Assembly: GCF_004793635.1 (NCBI RefSeq)
Contig: NZ_SRXV01000001.1
Coordinates: 930,501 to 994,500, forward strand
Length of the DNA stretch: 64,000 bases
DNA from: Marinicauda pacifica
GTDB taxonomy: Bacteria; Pseudomonadota; Alphaproteobacteria; Caulobacterales; Maricaulaceae
Reading direction: 5' to 3'
The notes under the pieces: generated by a model
Database searches by the model: none
Told to the model about the DNA's origin: nothing
What the model saw: the letters and a program-made list of their open reading frames with translations, nothing else
Made by a program: the position numbers and the translations under genes
Part shown: positions 9,142 to 17,298 of the stretch, in pieces
Layout: the number at the start of each line of letters is the position of its first letter
Numbering within the stretch: the first letter of the stretch is position 1

Positions 9142-9938
9142 CGCAGGCGGCCGAGCTCTTCATTGGGCGCACGGTGCACGAGCGCCGGACGCCGCGTCAC
9201 CGGTTCGCCTATCGCGTCGCCCTGATGATGATCGACCTGGAGCGGCTGGAGGAGGCTGATAGACAGGCGCGCCTCTTCTCCGTCAACCGGTTCAATCTCT
9301 ACGGATTTCACGAGCGCGATCACGGTCCGCGCGACGGCAGCTCGCTCATCTCTTGGGCGCGCAGCCAGTTCGAGCAGGCCGGCATCAATGCCCACTCGGC
9401 GCGGATTCGTCTGCTCTGCTCTCCACGCGTGGCCGGCTACGTGTTCAATCCGATTTCAATCTACTTTGCCGAACAGGACGGTCGACTTCACGGGGTCATC
9501 TACCAGGTGCACAATACGTTCGGCGACAGCCACGCCTACATAGTGCCAGCGGGCGGAGGACGCCGGGAGAGCCATTCTGCCGACAAGGTGTTCCACGTCT
9601 CCCCGTTCTTCGATGTGTCGGGCCGCTACGACTTCATGCTCCGCCAACCGAATGACCGCTTCAAGCTTGTGATCAGAAAGCAGACCGAATCCGGTCCCGA
9701 TTTTCTCGCGACAATGGCCCTGAAGGCGCGCGCCCTGACTTCACCTGCCCTGCTTGGACTGTTCGCAAGTCAGCCCTTCTCCACGTTAAAAACCATCGGC
9801 GCGATCCATTTCGAGGCATTGCGCCTCTGGCTGAAAGGCGCGCGCTATCACAGCCGACCGACGCCGCCAGGCAAGCCCAGTCTGGGACAGCGCACGTCCA
9901 AATCCGACACGCCCGGTCTTGGCCAGTACCGGCATTGA
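9138..9938 (+). CDS. DUF1365 domain-containing protein
   Basis: The 266-residue protein carries the DUF1365 pattern: an N-terminal GRTVHERRTPRHRFAYRV, then FSVNRFNLYGFHERDHG, RVAGYVFNPISIYF, VHNTFGDSHAY, and KVFHVSPFFDVSGRYDF. The biochemical role of the family is unknown. It is almost always encoded between a COG2907 oxidoreductase and a cfa-like methyltransferase, as here, which points to a shared membrane-lipid modification pathway. The ATG overlaps the previous stop, and cfa begins 45 bp downstream with no terminator between. Confidence 0.85.
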   Translation: MTQAAELFIGRTVHERRTPRHRFAYRVALMMIDLERLEEADRQARLFSVNRFNLYGFHERDHGPRDGSSLISWARSQFEQAGINAHSARIRLLCSPRVAGYVFNPISIYFAEQDGRLHGVIYQVHNTFGDSHAYIVPAGGGRRESHSADKVFHVSPFFDVSGRYDFMLRQPNDRFKLVIRKQTESGPDFLATMALKARALTSPALLGLFASQPFSTLKTIGAIHFEALRLWLKGARYHSRPTPPGKPSLGQRTSKSDTPGLGQYRH

Positions 9939-9983
9939 TTCTACACTCGATCGCACTGTGTCCGACAAATATCAGGAATTGCC

Positions 9984-11228
9984 ATGACCGACGCGGCCAC
10001 ATCCTCAAAGGGTGAGATTTCTGCCAACGCAGAAACAATTTCGCGCCTGTCCGAAGTCCCGAGACTGTTCAAGACGGGGTTGCGCCAGCTTCTCAAGATC
10101 AAGACCGGCACCATGGATGTGGCCCTGCCCGATGGGCGTGTCCTGCATTTCAAGGGCGAGGAAGCAGGTCCGCATGGTCGGCTCGAAGTCCAGGACTACG
10201 CGATCGTGCGCAAGGTTCTGGCCGGGGGAGATGTCGGGTTTGGCGAAGCCTATATGGATGGACTCTGGACCAGTCCGGACCTGGCCGGCGTGCTGGAAGT
10301 CTTTTCAGCCAATCTCGACCGGATGGATGGTGTCGCCGAGGGCGGACCAGTCACCCGCTTCGTGCACTGGATGATCCATCGGCTCCGGCCGAACACGAAG
10401 TCGGGTGCGCGTAAAAATATCGAAGCGCACTATGATCTCGGAAACGATTTTTATGAGCTCTGGCTCGACGCCTCGATGACGTATTCCTCGGCGCGCTTCA
10501 ACGAGCCCGAGCAATCGCTGGAATCGGCTCAGCGGGAGAAATACGCCGCGCTCGCGCGCTCGATCAATCTGAAGCGCGACGACCATGTGCTCGAGATCGG
10601 CTGCGGCTGGGGCGGATTTGCCGAGTACGCGGCGGGCGAGATCGGCGCGAAGGTGACCTGCCTTACGCTGTCCCCGTCGCAGCGCGACTACGCTATCGAA
10701 CGGCTGGAACGCAAACAGCTGATCGGCCAGGTCGATATCAAGCTGCAGGATTACCGGGACGAGACCGGGCGCTATGATGCCGTGGCCTCGATCGAGATGT
10801 TCGAAGCGGTGGGCGAGGAGTACTGGCCGAGCTTCTTTTCCAAGGTGTCCGACGTACTCAAACCGGGCGGCAAGGCCGGTCTTCAGATCATCACGATCCG
10901 CGACGACTTGTTCGACGTGTATCGGAAACGCGCGGACTTCATCCAGCGTTACATCTTTCCGGGCGGTATCCTGCCCAGCGTCTCGCTGCTCCAGGAGCAG
11001 TTCGAAAACGTCGGCCTGAAACAGGTCGGCGCCGACATGTTCCGGCGGGACTATGCCGAGACGCTCAATCGCTGGATGGAGCGGTTCAAGGACGCGTGGG
11101 GCGAGATCCAGCCCATGGGTTTTGACGTTCGCTTCAAGCGGATGTGGGAATTCTACCTGGCCTATTGCGAGGCCGGGTTTCGCACGGGCCGCATCGATGT
11201 CGGCCAGTTCGCGGTCGAGAAACCTTAA
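9984..11228 (+). CDS. cyclopropane-fatty-acyl-phospholipid synthase family methyltransferase
   Basis: Members transfer a methyl or methylene group from S-adenosylmethionine to unsaturated acyl chains in the membrane. The 414-residue protein has the N-terminal lipid-binding domain with GEAYMDGLW, then NIEAHYDLGNDFYELWLD, the SAM motif VLEIGCGWGGFAEYAA near residue 200, TLSPSQRDYA, and SIEMFEAVG. These are typical CFA synthase features, but close relatives in alphaproteobacteria (UfaM) instead make furan fatty acid precursors, and the two cannot be separated here by eye. AGGA precedes the ATG. The gene ends the rightward operon and overlaps the convergent SDR gene by 4 bp. Confidence 0.9.
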   Translation: MTDAATSSKGEISANAETISRLSEVPRLFKTGLRQLLKIKTGTMDVALPDGRVLHFKGEEAGPHGRLEVQDYAIVRKVLAGGDVGFGEAYMDGLWTSPDLAGVLEVFSANLDRMDGVAEGGPVTRFVHWMIHRLRPNTKSGARKNIEAHYDLGNDFYELWLDASMTYSSARFNEPEQSLESAQREKYAALARSINLKRDDHVLEIGCGWGGFAEYAAGEIGAKVTCLTLSPSQRDYAIERLERKQLIGQVDIKLQDYRDETGRYDAVASIEMFEAVGEEYWPSFFSKVSDVLKPGGKAGLQIITIRDDLFDVYRKRADFIQRYIFPGGILPSVSLLQEQFENVGLKQVGADMFRRDYAETLNRWMERFKDAWGEIQPMGFDVRFKRMWEFYLAYCEAGFRTGRIDVGQFAVEKP

Positions 11229-12028
11229 GACTTCGGCGCGTCGTCCGGCTTGTCCCAACCGGTCTGCTTTCGTACCAGCGGGATGTACCAGTCCGCAGGC
11301 AGCGCGTAGAGCGCCTTCAACGCCCAGGTGAAGCGCCGGGGAAATGTGATCTGGAAGCGGCGTGAGGTGAACCCCGCCGCCATGCGCCGGGCCGCCTTCT
11401 CCGGACTGATCATGAACGGCTTGGGAAATGCGTTGTCATCCTGAGCCGGCGTCTCGACGAAACCTGGCGTCACCGCCTGGACGAAGACCTGGTAGCGATC
11501 GAGCTCGATGCGTAGGGCTTCTGCCATGTTCAATAGCGCGGCTTTGCTGGCGCCATAGGCCGACGCTGTCGGCATGCCCCCGAAAGCTGTCGCAGAAGAG
11601 ACAATGACGATGTGCCCGGACCGGCGCCGCACCATGCGCGGGCTGAGTGCGCTCACGCACGCCGCCGTGCCGTTCAGGTTCACGGCGAAGGTCTTGGCGT
11701 AGTCGGAAAAGTCAGGGGATTCTGAGCGCACCGGCAGATAGATGCCGGCGTTGAGCACCGCGAGGGCAATCGGACCGTGCTCGGACTCGATTTGAGCCAC
11801 GACGCGTTCGACTGCGTCCGCGTCGGTGGTGTCGAGCGGCGCAACGTCAATCCTGCCTGGCCCATCCACTTGCCCGGCCACGGCCTGAAGATCCTCGCGC
11901 GTGCGTGCCGAGATCACGACATGCCATCCGTTACTGGCGAGACGAAGGGCAAGCGCCTTGCCGATCCCCGAGCTGCCGCCCGTGATCCAGCAAACTCCGT
12001 CGGTCTTGCGCGCCGGCCGTGCTTTCAT
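11225..12028 (-). CDS. short-chain dehydrogenase/reductase (SDR family)
   Basis: The classical SDR layout is visible in 267 residues: the cofactor motif TGGSSGIGKALAL near residue 17, LNAG near residue 90, a catalytic serine in VIVSSATAF, and the YGASKAALL (Y-x3-K) active site near residue 158. The substrate cannot be inferred. A GGAG precedes the ATG. It is the last gene of the leftward operon starting with the ChrR-like cupin and lies 32 bp after the Fe-S photolyase. SDR genes of this type are recurrent members of photo-oxidative stress clusters, so it likely works with the oppositely oriented lipid-modifying genes. Confidence 0.88.
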   Translation of the reverse strand: MKARPARKTDGVCWITGGSSGIGKALALRLASNGWHVVISARTREDLQAVAGQVDGPGRIDVAPLDTTDADAVERVVAQIESEHGPIALAVLNAGIYLPVRSESPDFSDYAKTFAVNLNGTAACVSALSPRMVRRRSGHIVIVSSATAFGGMPTASAYGASKAALLNMAEALRIELDRYQVFVQAVTPGFVETPAQDDNAFPKPFMISPEKAARRMAAGFTSRRFQITFPRRFTWALKALYALPADWYIPLVRKQTGWDKPDDAPKS

Positions 12029-12060
12029 GTCGAAATCTCCGCGGTGGGGTCAGAAGGAGG

Positions 12061-13596
12061 TCAGGGTTCAAGACCGATGGACTTCAGAAAGCGCCGGCTG
12101 TCGCTCTGAATGGTCTCGATCTTGTTCTCGTCCATACGATCGAGCGTCTTGTAGATCATGGCGAGGCGATGATTGCCGCGAAGCCGCTCGCGGTTCTCGA
12201 TCAGGAAGTTCCAGTAGAGATAGTTGAATGGACAGGCGCCCTCGCCGGTCTTCTTTGAAACCTTGTAGGCGCAGCGCTTGCAGTAATTGCTCATCTTGTT
12301 GATGTAGCTGCCACTGGCTGCGTAGGGCTTGGTGGCCATTATCCCGCCGTCGGCGAAAATGGCCATCCCCTGTGTATTGGGCGCTTCGACCCATTCATAG
12401 GCATCAGCGTAGACGCCCAGATACCAGGCATTGATGGCGCCGGGATCGATCCCGGCTAGAAGCGCGAAATTGCCGGTGACCATCAGGCGTTGAATGTGAT
12501 GGGCGTAGGCATGCTTGCGCGTCGTCGACACACAGTCGTCGATGCAGGCCATGCCGCTATCCGCGCTCCAGTAGAAATCTGGAAGCGCCCGCGAGGCGTT
12601 CAAATGATTGGATTTGAGATAGTCCGGCATGAAGCGCCAGTAGATACCGCGAACGAATTCGCGCCATCCAAGGATCTGGCGCACAAACCCTTCCGCAGCA
12701 TTGATCGGCGCATTGCCGGCCCGATAAGCCTGCTCCGCGCGCTTGCACACCTTCAGCGGGTCAAGCAGCCCGGCATTCATGTAGAGCGATAGCAGGGAGT
12801 GGAAGAGAAAGGCTTCACCGGCCGCCATCGCGTCCTGATATCTGCCGAAGTCGGGCAGCGCCGTCTCGATGAACCAGTCCAGCTGACGTTCAGCGTCCTG
12901 GCTTGTGACGGCATAGCCGAATGGCTCCAGCTCGCCGAAATGTCCGTCAAACCGCTCGGCGACGATCTCAAGCACATCGCGCGTGATCGTGTCAGGCTCC
13001 ACCCATAGGCGTTCGGGCAGAGCGACGTCATCAGGCAGGGTCTCGCGGTTTTCCTTGTCGAAATTCCACTCCCCGCCACACGGCGTGTCGCCGTCCATCA
13101 GGATGCCCGTGTCCTTGCGCATCTCGCGATAGAAATACTCCATCGTCAGGCGCTTGCGTCCTGCAGCCCAATCGTTGAAGCGGTCCAGCGTCGCGATAAA
13201 CCGGTCGTCACGTCGGATCTCGACGTCAACACCAAGCGTCTCGCGCCAGGACCTGAACTCTTGCATGAGGCGGAACTCACCGGGCTCTACGAGAACCAGG
13301 CGTTCGAAAGGCCCGCAATCATTATTGGCGCGCTGAACCTCGCCTAGCAGGGTGTTGGCATTCGAGCGGTCGTCGATCCGCGTGTATCGAACCGGAAGAC
13401 CCTCATCTTCCAGCGCTTGGGCAAAGTGGCGCATGGCCGAGAAAATGAAGGCAATCTTCTTCTTGTGATGATCGACATAGCCCGCCTCCTGACCGACTTC
13501 TGCCAGAAGTATGAGATCGTTTTCGTGGTCGACGTCGCGCAGACTCGCCAGCGAACGCGTCAACTGGTCGCCCAGCACCAGGCGCAGGGTAGCCAT
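12061..13596 (-). CDS. phrB: Fe-S bacterial cryptochrome/photolyase ((6-4) photolyase-like, DPRP family)
   Basis: The 511-residue protein begins MATLRLVLGDQL and matches the photolyase-related (DPRP) family whose studied member, Agrobacterium PhrB, repairs (6-4) photoproducts using FAD, a lumazine antenna and a 4Fe-4S cluster. Four cysteines at residues 351, 439, 442 and 455 line up almost exactly with the PhrB cluster ligands (350, 438, 441, 454), and the CKRC and ACPFNYLYWNFL segments are intact. The open frame extends upstream, but the ATG at 13596 lies 7 bp after the previous stop and is where homology begins. It gives this locus a second, mechanistically different photolyase. Confidence 0.92.
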   Translation of the reverse strand: MATLRLVLGDQLTRSLASLRDVDHENDLILLAEVGQEAGYVDHHKKKIAFIFSAMRHFAQALEDEGLPVRYTRIDDRSNANTLLGEVQRANNDCGPFERLVLVEPGEFRLMQEFRSWRETLGVDVEIRRDDRFIATLDRFNDWAAGRKRLTMEYFYREMRKDTGILMDGDTPCGGEWNFDKENRETLPDDVALPERLWVEPDTITRDVLEIVAERFDGHFGELEPFGYAVTSQDAERQLDWFIETALPDFGRYQDAMAAGEAFLFHSLLSLYMNAGLLDPLKVCKRAEQAYRAGNAPINAAEGFVRQILGWREFVRGIYWRFMPDYLKSNHLNASRALPDFYWSADSGMACIDDCVSTTRKHAYAHHIQRLMVTGNFALLAGIDPGAINAWYLGVYADAYEWVEAPNTQGMAIFADGGIMATKPYAASGSYINKMSNYCKRCAYKVSKKTGEGACPFNYLYWNFLIENRERLRGNHRLAMIYKTLDRMDENKIETIQSDSRRFLKSIGLEP

Positions 13597-13603
13597 GTCG
13601 CGG

Positions 13604-14275
13604 CTAGGCTGCCGAACGGCGTTCGTAACGGATCGACTGGCCGCGCGCTTCGAAGGCACAACCTGCCCAGCGACCATTGGCGTCATACCACAAGTCGACA
13701 GTGAGCGTTCCTTCAAGACGATAGTGATGGGCCATGATGGTGGTCCCATCCGCGGCGATCCGTTCTTCGCCGAGATATTCGACGGTGACCTCCATCGGAG
13801 TCCCGAATTCGGTATTCAGGATCCGTTCCAGACCATCGGGATAACCGTGCCAATGAGACGACGGGAGGATGGAGGGCGCAAAGCTATTCGTGACGTCGCC
13901 CCCCTCCTCGGTTTCGCCCTGCACGACAAGCGCGTCATTCTCGAGGTCGGCCTGGACCGTATAGGTTTCACCGTCCTTCAGAGTTTGGGAGCTGAACGCC
14001 ACCAGCGTACCCGAACGCCAGCGCTCGCTGGATTCGTGCTCGTATCGAAAGACCGTGACCGGTCCGAAGCCGGCCCGCAGCGCGATATCGACATCCACGA
14101 GCAGCTCGTCGCCTTCGCGCTGGAACGCGATCTCGTGTGTTCCGAACTCGGTGTCGCCCCGGTAGACGTCAAAGGCGAGAACCTCACCATCCTGCGGGCT
14201 ATAGTCCGGCGCATTAGCCAGCGCCGGGAGGCCGGTGAGCGAAACGGCAATGGCGGCGGAGACAATCTTGAACAT
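13604..14275 (-). CDS. secreted protein, probably DUF6134 family
   Basis: The 223-residue product has a Sec signal peptide (about residues 1-22, ending ALANA), then a beta-rich domain with VYRGDTEFGTHEIAF near the start and a YRLEGTLTVDLWYDANGRWAGCAFEARGQSIRYER C-terminal pattern given here only in part: the key WYD and Arg/Tyr-rich tail are seen. This resembles the uncharacterised family I know as DUF6134, often beside Fe-S photolyases; the name is moderately certain. GGAG 8 nt before the ATG at 14275 decides the start over an upstream ATG. It lies between the ChrR-like gene and the photolyase in one leftward operon, so an envelope role in photo-oxidative stress is inferred. Confidence 0.65.
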   Translation of the reverse strand: MFKIVSAAIAVSLTGLPALANAPDYSPQDGEVLAFDVYRGDTEFGTHEIAFQREGDELLVDVDIALRAGFGPVTVFRYEHESSERWRSGTLVAFSSQTLKDGETYTVQADLENDALVVQGETEEGGDVTNSFAPSILPSSHWHGYPDGLERILNTEFGTPMEVTVEYLGEERIAADGTTIMAHHYRLEGTLTVDLWYDANGRWAGCAFEARGQSIRYERRSAA

Positions 14276-14340
14276 TGAGCACTCCATCTAGAAACACGGC
14301 GAACAGACCCCGTCGTTCGCGATCCGCGGGGGCGACGAGG

Positions 14341-14985
14341 TCAAAAATAGCGGGACAGGAAACGGTCATAGGCGGCGACCAAGGGACTGGAGAAGCGCAT
14401 CCTGCCCATATTGACGGCAAAGCAGACGCACGGTTCATCGCCGACGACAACGGGCCGGTGAACTCGTCCGGCGCCGGCCGTACACACGTCTCCGCGCTCA
14501 TAAACGCCGTTCTCGTCCTGAAAGCTGCCGGATATCACCAGCGTGTATTCATCGTCGTCATGACCGTGCTGGGGGATTGAGCGGCCCGGGTCCAGGCGCA
14601 AGAGGAAGGCATCGATCCCCGGTTCACTGAGTGACTGAAGGCGGATTTCGGCACGGCCGCCTGCGCGCCGCTTCCAGGCGAACGCCTTGCCCTCGTCGGC
14701 CAGGCGGTCAACGAGAATCCTCGGCACATTGCTGCTGTCCGAGCTCTCTTCGCCCACGGAAGGCTCTGGAGCTTCGAGCCGCGCCATCACACCGGTCTGG
14801 ACGACCGGATCGAAGACAGCGCCCGCGTCTTCCTCGAAAAAGACAGCCATCGCGGCTTCAGCGAGGCGGATTCTGGCGGCGGTCTCGGGCTTCAACTCGG
14901 CTTGGGCGAGTGCAAGCACGCTGATTGCTGCAGGCGCAGCTCCCGAGGCGTGATCCAGCAAGACACCGTCGTCAATAACAGTCAT
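14341..14985 (-). CDS. ChrR-like cupin protein with degenerate anti-sigma domain
   Basis: ChrR proteins bind and inhibit an ECF sigma factor through an N-terminal zinc domain and sense singlet oxygen through a C-terminal cupin. In this 214-residue protein the cupin half (about residues 115-205) keeps the likely metal ligands in PQHGHDDDEYTLVISG and a later His in GRVHRP. The N-terminal half has the helical anti-sigma-like pattern (LLDHASG...) but none of the expected His/Cys zinc ligands; the HxxxCxxC segment is replaced by residues around QAELKPET. No sigma factor gene is adjacent. It heads the leftward operon and could be a stand-alone sensor or a relic. Confidence 0.75.
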   Translation of the reverse strand: MTVIDDGVLLDHASGAAPAAISVLALAQAELKPETAARIRLAEAAMAVFFEEDAGAVFDPVVQTGVMARLEAPEPSVGEESSDSSNVPRILVDRLADEGKAFAWKRRAGGRAEIRLQSLSEPGIDAFLLRLDPGRSIPQHGHDDDEYTLVISGSFQDENGVYERGDVCTAGAGRVHRPVVVGDEPCVCFAVNMGRMRFSSPLVAAYDRFLSRYF

Positions 14986-15021
14986 GAAACCGCTGCATCC
15001 TCATTACGCGAAGCTTGGTCA

Positions 15022-15051
15022 CTGGTACGTGCATCGATGCGGGCCGGATCA
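15022..15051 (-). promoter_or_regulatory. ECF (RpoE/ChrR)-like promoter upstream of the ChrR-like operon
   Basis: Reading leftward, TGATCC (complement of 15046-15051) is followed after exactly 18 bases by TACCAG (complement of 15022-15027), 37 nt before the ChrR-like ATG. The -35 and spacing are identical to the element before the photolyase operon at 6236; the -10 is weaker. Both operons may therefore answer to the same alternative sigma factor encoded elsewhere. Confidence 0.35.
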
Positions 15052-15135
15052 CCGGCGGCTGCACCACAGACTGCCTGATTGCAGCGTCAAGGCTGAACGC
15101 CTAGCTTCTGAAACGTCCATCGAAGGGAAATCCAC

Positions 15136-16149
15136 ATGAACCTGACCGCGCCTGCCCCGTCCGTCGTAGACCTGATCGGCAACACTCCGCTGATCAGGCT
15201 GAAGAAAGCTTCGGAGATGACCGGATGCGAGATACTGGGCAAGGCCGAGTTTCTTAACCCGGGAGGATCGGTGAAGGATCGTGCCGCGCTGGGAATTATT
15301 CGGGACGCCGAAGCACGCGGCGATCTCAAGCCCGGCGGCACCATCGTTGAAGGCACGGCGGGCAATACCGGCATCGGGCTGGCCATGGTGGGCAGTGCGC
15401 TCGGCTACCGCACGGTCATCGTCTTTCCGCGAACCCAGTCACGCGAAAAGCGCGACGCGATCCGTCTGCTCGGTGCGGAATTGATCGAAGTCGACGCGGT
15501 TCCCTATTCCAACCCCAATCACTACGCGCGCTATTCGGGCACGCTTGCCGAAGAACTCAACGCGTCCGAGCCCAACGGCGCCATCTGGGCCAATCAGTTC
15601 GACAATACCGCGAACCGCAAGGCCCATTACGAGACAACCGGTCCCGAGATTTACGACCAGCTGGGCGGCAAGGTGGACGGCTTCATCTGTGCTGTCGGGT
15701 CTGGGGGCACCCTCGCCGGGGTCGCCACGGCGTTACGAGAGCGCAAGAAGAATATCAAGATCGGCCTGGCCGACCCGGGCGGCGCGGCCCTCTACGGATA
15801 TTATGCGCACGGCGAGCTGAAGGCCGAAGGCAACTCGATCACCGAGGGGATCGGACAGGGCCGGATTACCGGAAATCTTGAAGGCCTAGAGATCGATGAA
15901 CCTTTCCGCATCCCCGATGAGGAGGCTTTGCACATCCTGTTCGATCTGGTTCAGGAGGAAGGCCTGTGCCTCGGCGGGTCCGCCGGTATCAATATCGCGG
16001 GTGCGATCCGGCTGGCACGCAAGCTCGGCCCGGGGAAGACGATCGTCACCGTACTCTGCGATCACGGCGCCCGCTATCAATCGAAACTCTTCAATCCGGA
16101 ATTCTTGCGCGAGAAGGGCCTGCCCACCCCGCCCTGGCTGGGCCAGTAA
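15136..16149 (+). CDS. cysK: cysteine synthase A (O-acetylserine sulfhydrylase family)
   Basis: This PLP enzyme forms cysteine from O-acetylserine and sulfide. The 337-residue protein has DLIGNTPLIRLKK at the start, the PLP lysine in NPGGSVKDRAA near residue 47, the substrate loop EGTAGNTGIGLA near residue 75, and the phosphate-binding GSGGTLAGVA near residue 190. It is slightly longer than the E. coli enzyme, as usual in alphaproteobacteria. An AAGGGAAA stretch lies upstream of the ATG. It is divergent from the ChrR-like gene and convergent with the amino-acid-binding protein gene, 12 bp apart. A cystathionine synthase-like role is the main alternative. Confidence 0.92.
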   Translation: MNLTAPAPSVVDLIGNTPLIRLKKASEMTGCEILGKAEFLNPGGSVKDRAALGIIRDAEARGDLKPGGTIVEGTAGNTGIGLAMVGSALGYRTVIVFPRTQSREKRDAIRLLGAELIEVDAVPYSNPNHYARYSGTLAEELNASEPNGAIWANQFDNTANRKAHYETTGPEIYDQLGGKVDGFICAVGSGGTLAGVATALRERKKNIKIGLADPGGAALYGYYAHGELKAEGNSITEGIGQGRITGNLEGLEIDEPFRIPDEEALHILFDLVQEEGLCLGGSAGINIAGAIRLARKLGPGKTIVTVLCDHGARYQSKLFNPEFLREKGLPTPPWLGQ

Positions 16150-16161
16150 GGCTGAGGTCGC

Positions 16162-17223
16162 CTACCGGAAAGGGGGGGCGTAGAGCAGGCCGCCTTGCGT
16201 CCACTGGGCGTTGAGCCCGCGACGCAGGCCCAGCTCGCTTTCGCGGCCGAGATGACGCGAGAAAAGCTCGCCGTAATTGCCGTTGGCTGTGATCGCGCGA
16301 TAGGCAAAGCCATCGTCGAGCATGAGCCGATCACCAATTGCACCCTCGCCGCCCAGGAGTCTGCGAATTTCCGGGTTCGTGCTTTCCGTGAGCATGGTGT
16401 CGGCCGTCTCGGCGGTAATTCCGTATTCTTCCGCCGCGATAAGGGCGACGAGCGTCCACCGCACGGCTTCGGCAAACCGGGGGTCGTCGCTGCGCACGAC
16501 CGGGCCGAGCGGCTCCTTCGAGATCACCTCGGGCAGAAGAATGTGGGCATCGGGGTCGTCAAGCGTGACGCGCGTCCCTGCCAGCGTGGAGATGTCGTTG
16601 GTAAACGCATCGCAACGCCCTTCCGAATAGGCCTGTATACCCTCTTCGGATGTCTCCACCTCCACCAGGCTGAAAGTGACACCGTAGGTCTGGGCGTAGT
16701 CGCCCAGATTGAGCGCCGTGGTCGTATCGCGTTGGACGCAAATCCGCGCCCCGTCAAGCTCTCGCACGCTGGAGACGCCAAGATCGGACGGGACCAGGAA
16801 ACCCTGCCCGTCATAATAGTAAATTCCTGCAAAGGTCAGGGCCTGGCCGGCATCTCGAGCGAACGTCCAGCTGGTATTGCGAACCAGCAGGTCCACCTCG
16901 CCGTCCAGCAGCGCCGCGAAGCGCCCGCTCGTGGTCAGAGGTACAAACTCAACCCGATTCTGATTGCCCAGAAACGCCGCGGCGTAGGCTCTGCAGAGAT
17001 CGGCTTCGAACCCGACCCAGCGCCCGTTCTCATTTTCCAGTGCGAAGCCAGCCAGCCCTGTATCCACACCGCAGCGCAACTCGCCGCGCTCTCGAATCTG
17101 CGCGAGCGTGGTGTTTCGCTCTTCAAGCTCGGCCTGCGATACGGTAAAGCCGAGCGCGAATGCCGCGGCACCCCGCGCCAGAGTGCGCAAGCGAAACAAG
17201 TCGATGATTGAGTATGGCGACAC
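16162..17223 (-). CDS. amino acid ABC transporter substrate-binding protein (AapJ/BztA-like), orphan
   Basis: After a short hydrophobic export signal (about residues 10-30) the 353-residue protein shows the family 3 periplasmic-binding-protein layout: LAQIRERGELRCGVDTGLAGFA, GFEADLCRAYAAAFLG, the VDLLVRNTSWTFARD segment and YSEGRCDAFTND. This matches the general L-amino acid binding proteins AapJ/BztA. The usual permease and ATPase genes (aapQMP) are absent from the neighbourhood, so it is an orphan here. The longest frame has a weak TTG start; the GTG at 17223 with AGGA upstream gives a normal signal peptide and is preferred. It is divergent from metC. Confidence 0.88.
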   Translation of the reverse strand: MSPYSIIDLFRLRTLARGAAAFALGFTVSQAELEERNTTLAQIRERGELRCGVDTGLAGFALENENGRWVGFEADLCRAYAAAFLGNQNRVEFVPLTTSGRFAALLDGEVDLLVRNTSWTFARDAGQALTFAGIYYYDGQGFLVPSDLGVSSVRELDGARICVQRDTTTALNLGDYAQTYGVTFSLVEVETSEEGIQAYSEGRCDAFTNDISTLAGTRVTLDDPDAHILLPEVISKEPLGPVVRSDDPRFAEAVRWTLVALIAAEEYGITAETADTMLTESTNPEIRRLLGGEGAIGDRLMLDDGFAYRAITANGNYGELFSRHLGRESELGLRRGLNAQWTQGGLLYAPPFR

Positions 17224-17298
17224 GGAAAGGTCCTGTCCGGCGTCAGCGCGAATTCGGGATGCCAATCTGTCTTAGACAACAAGGAGCGCTACGTCGAT

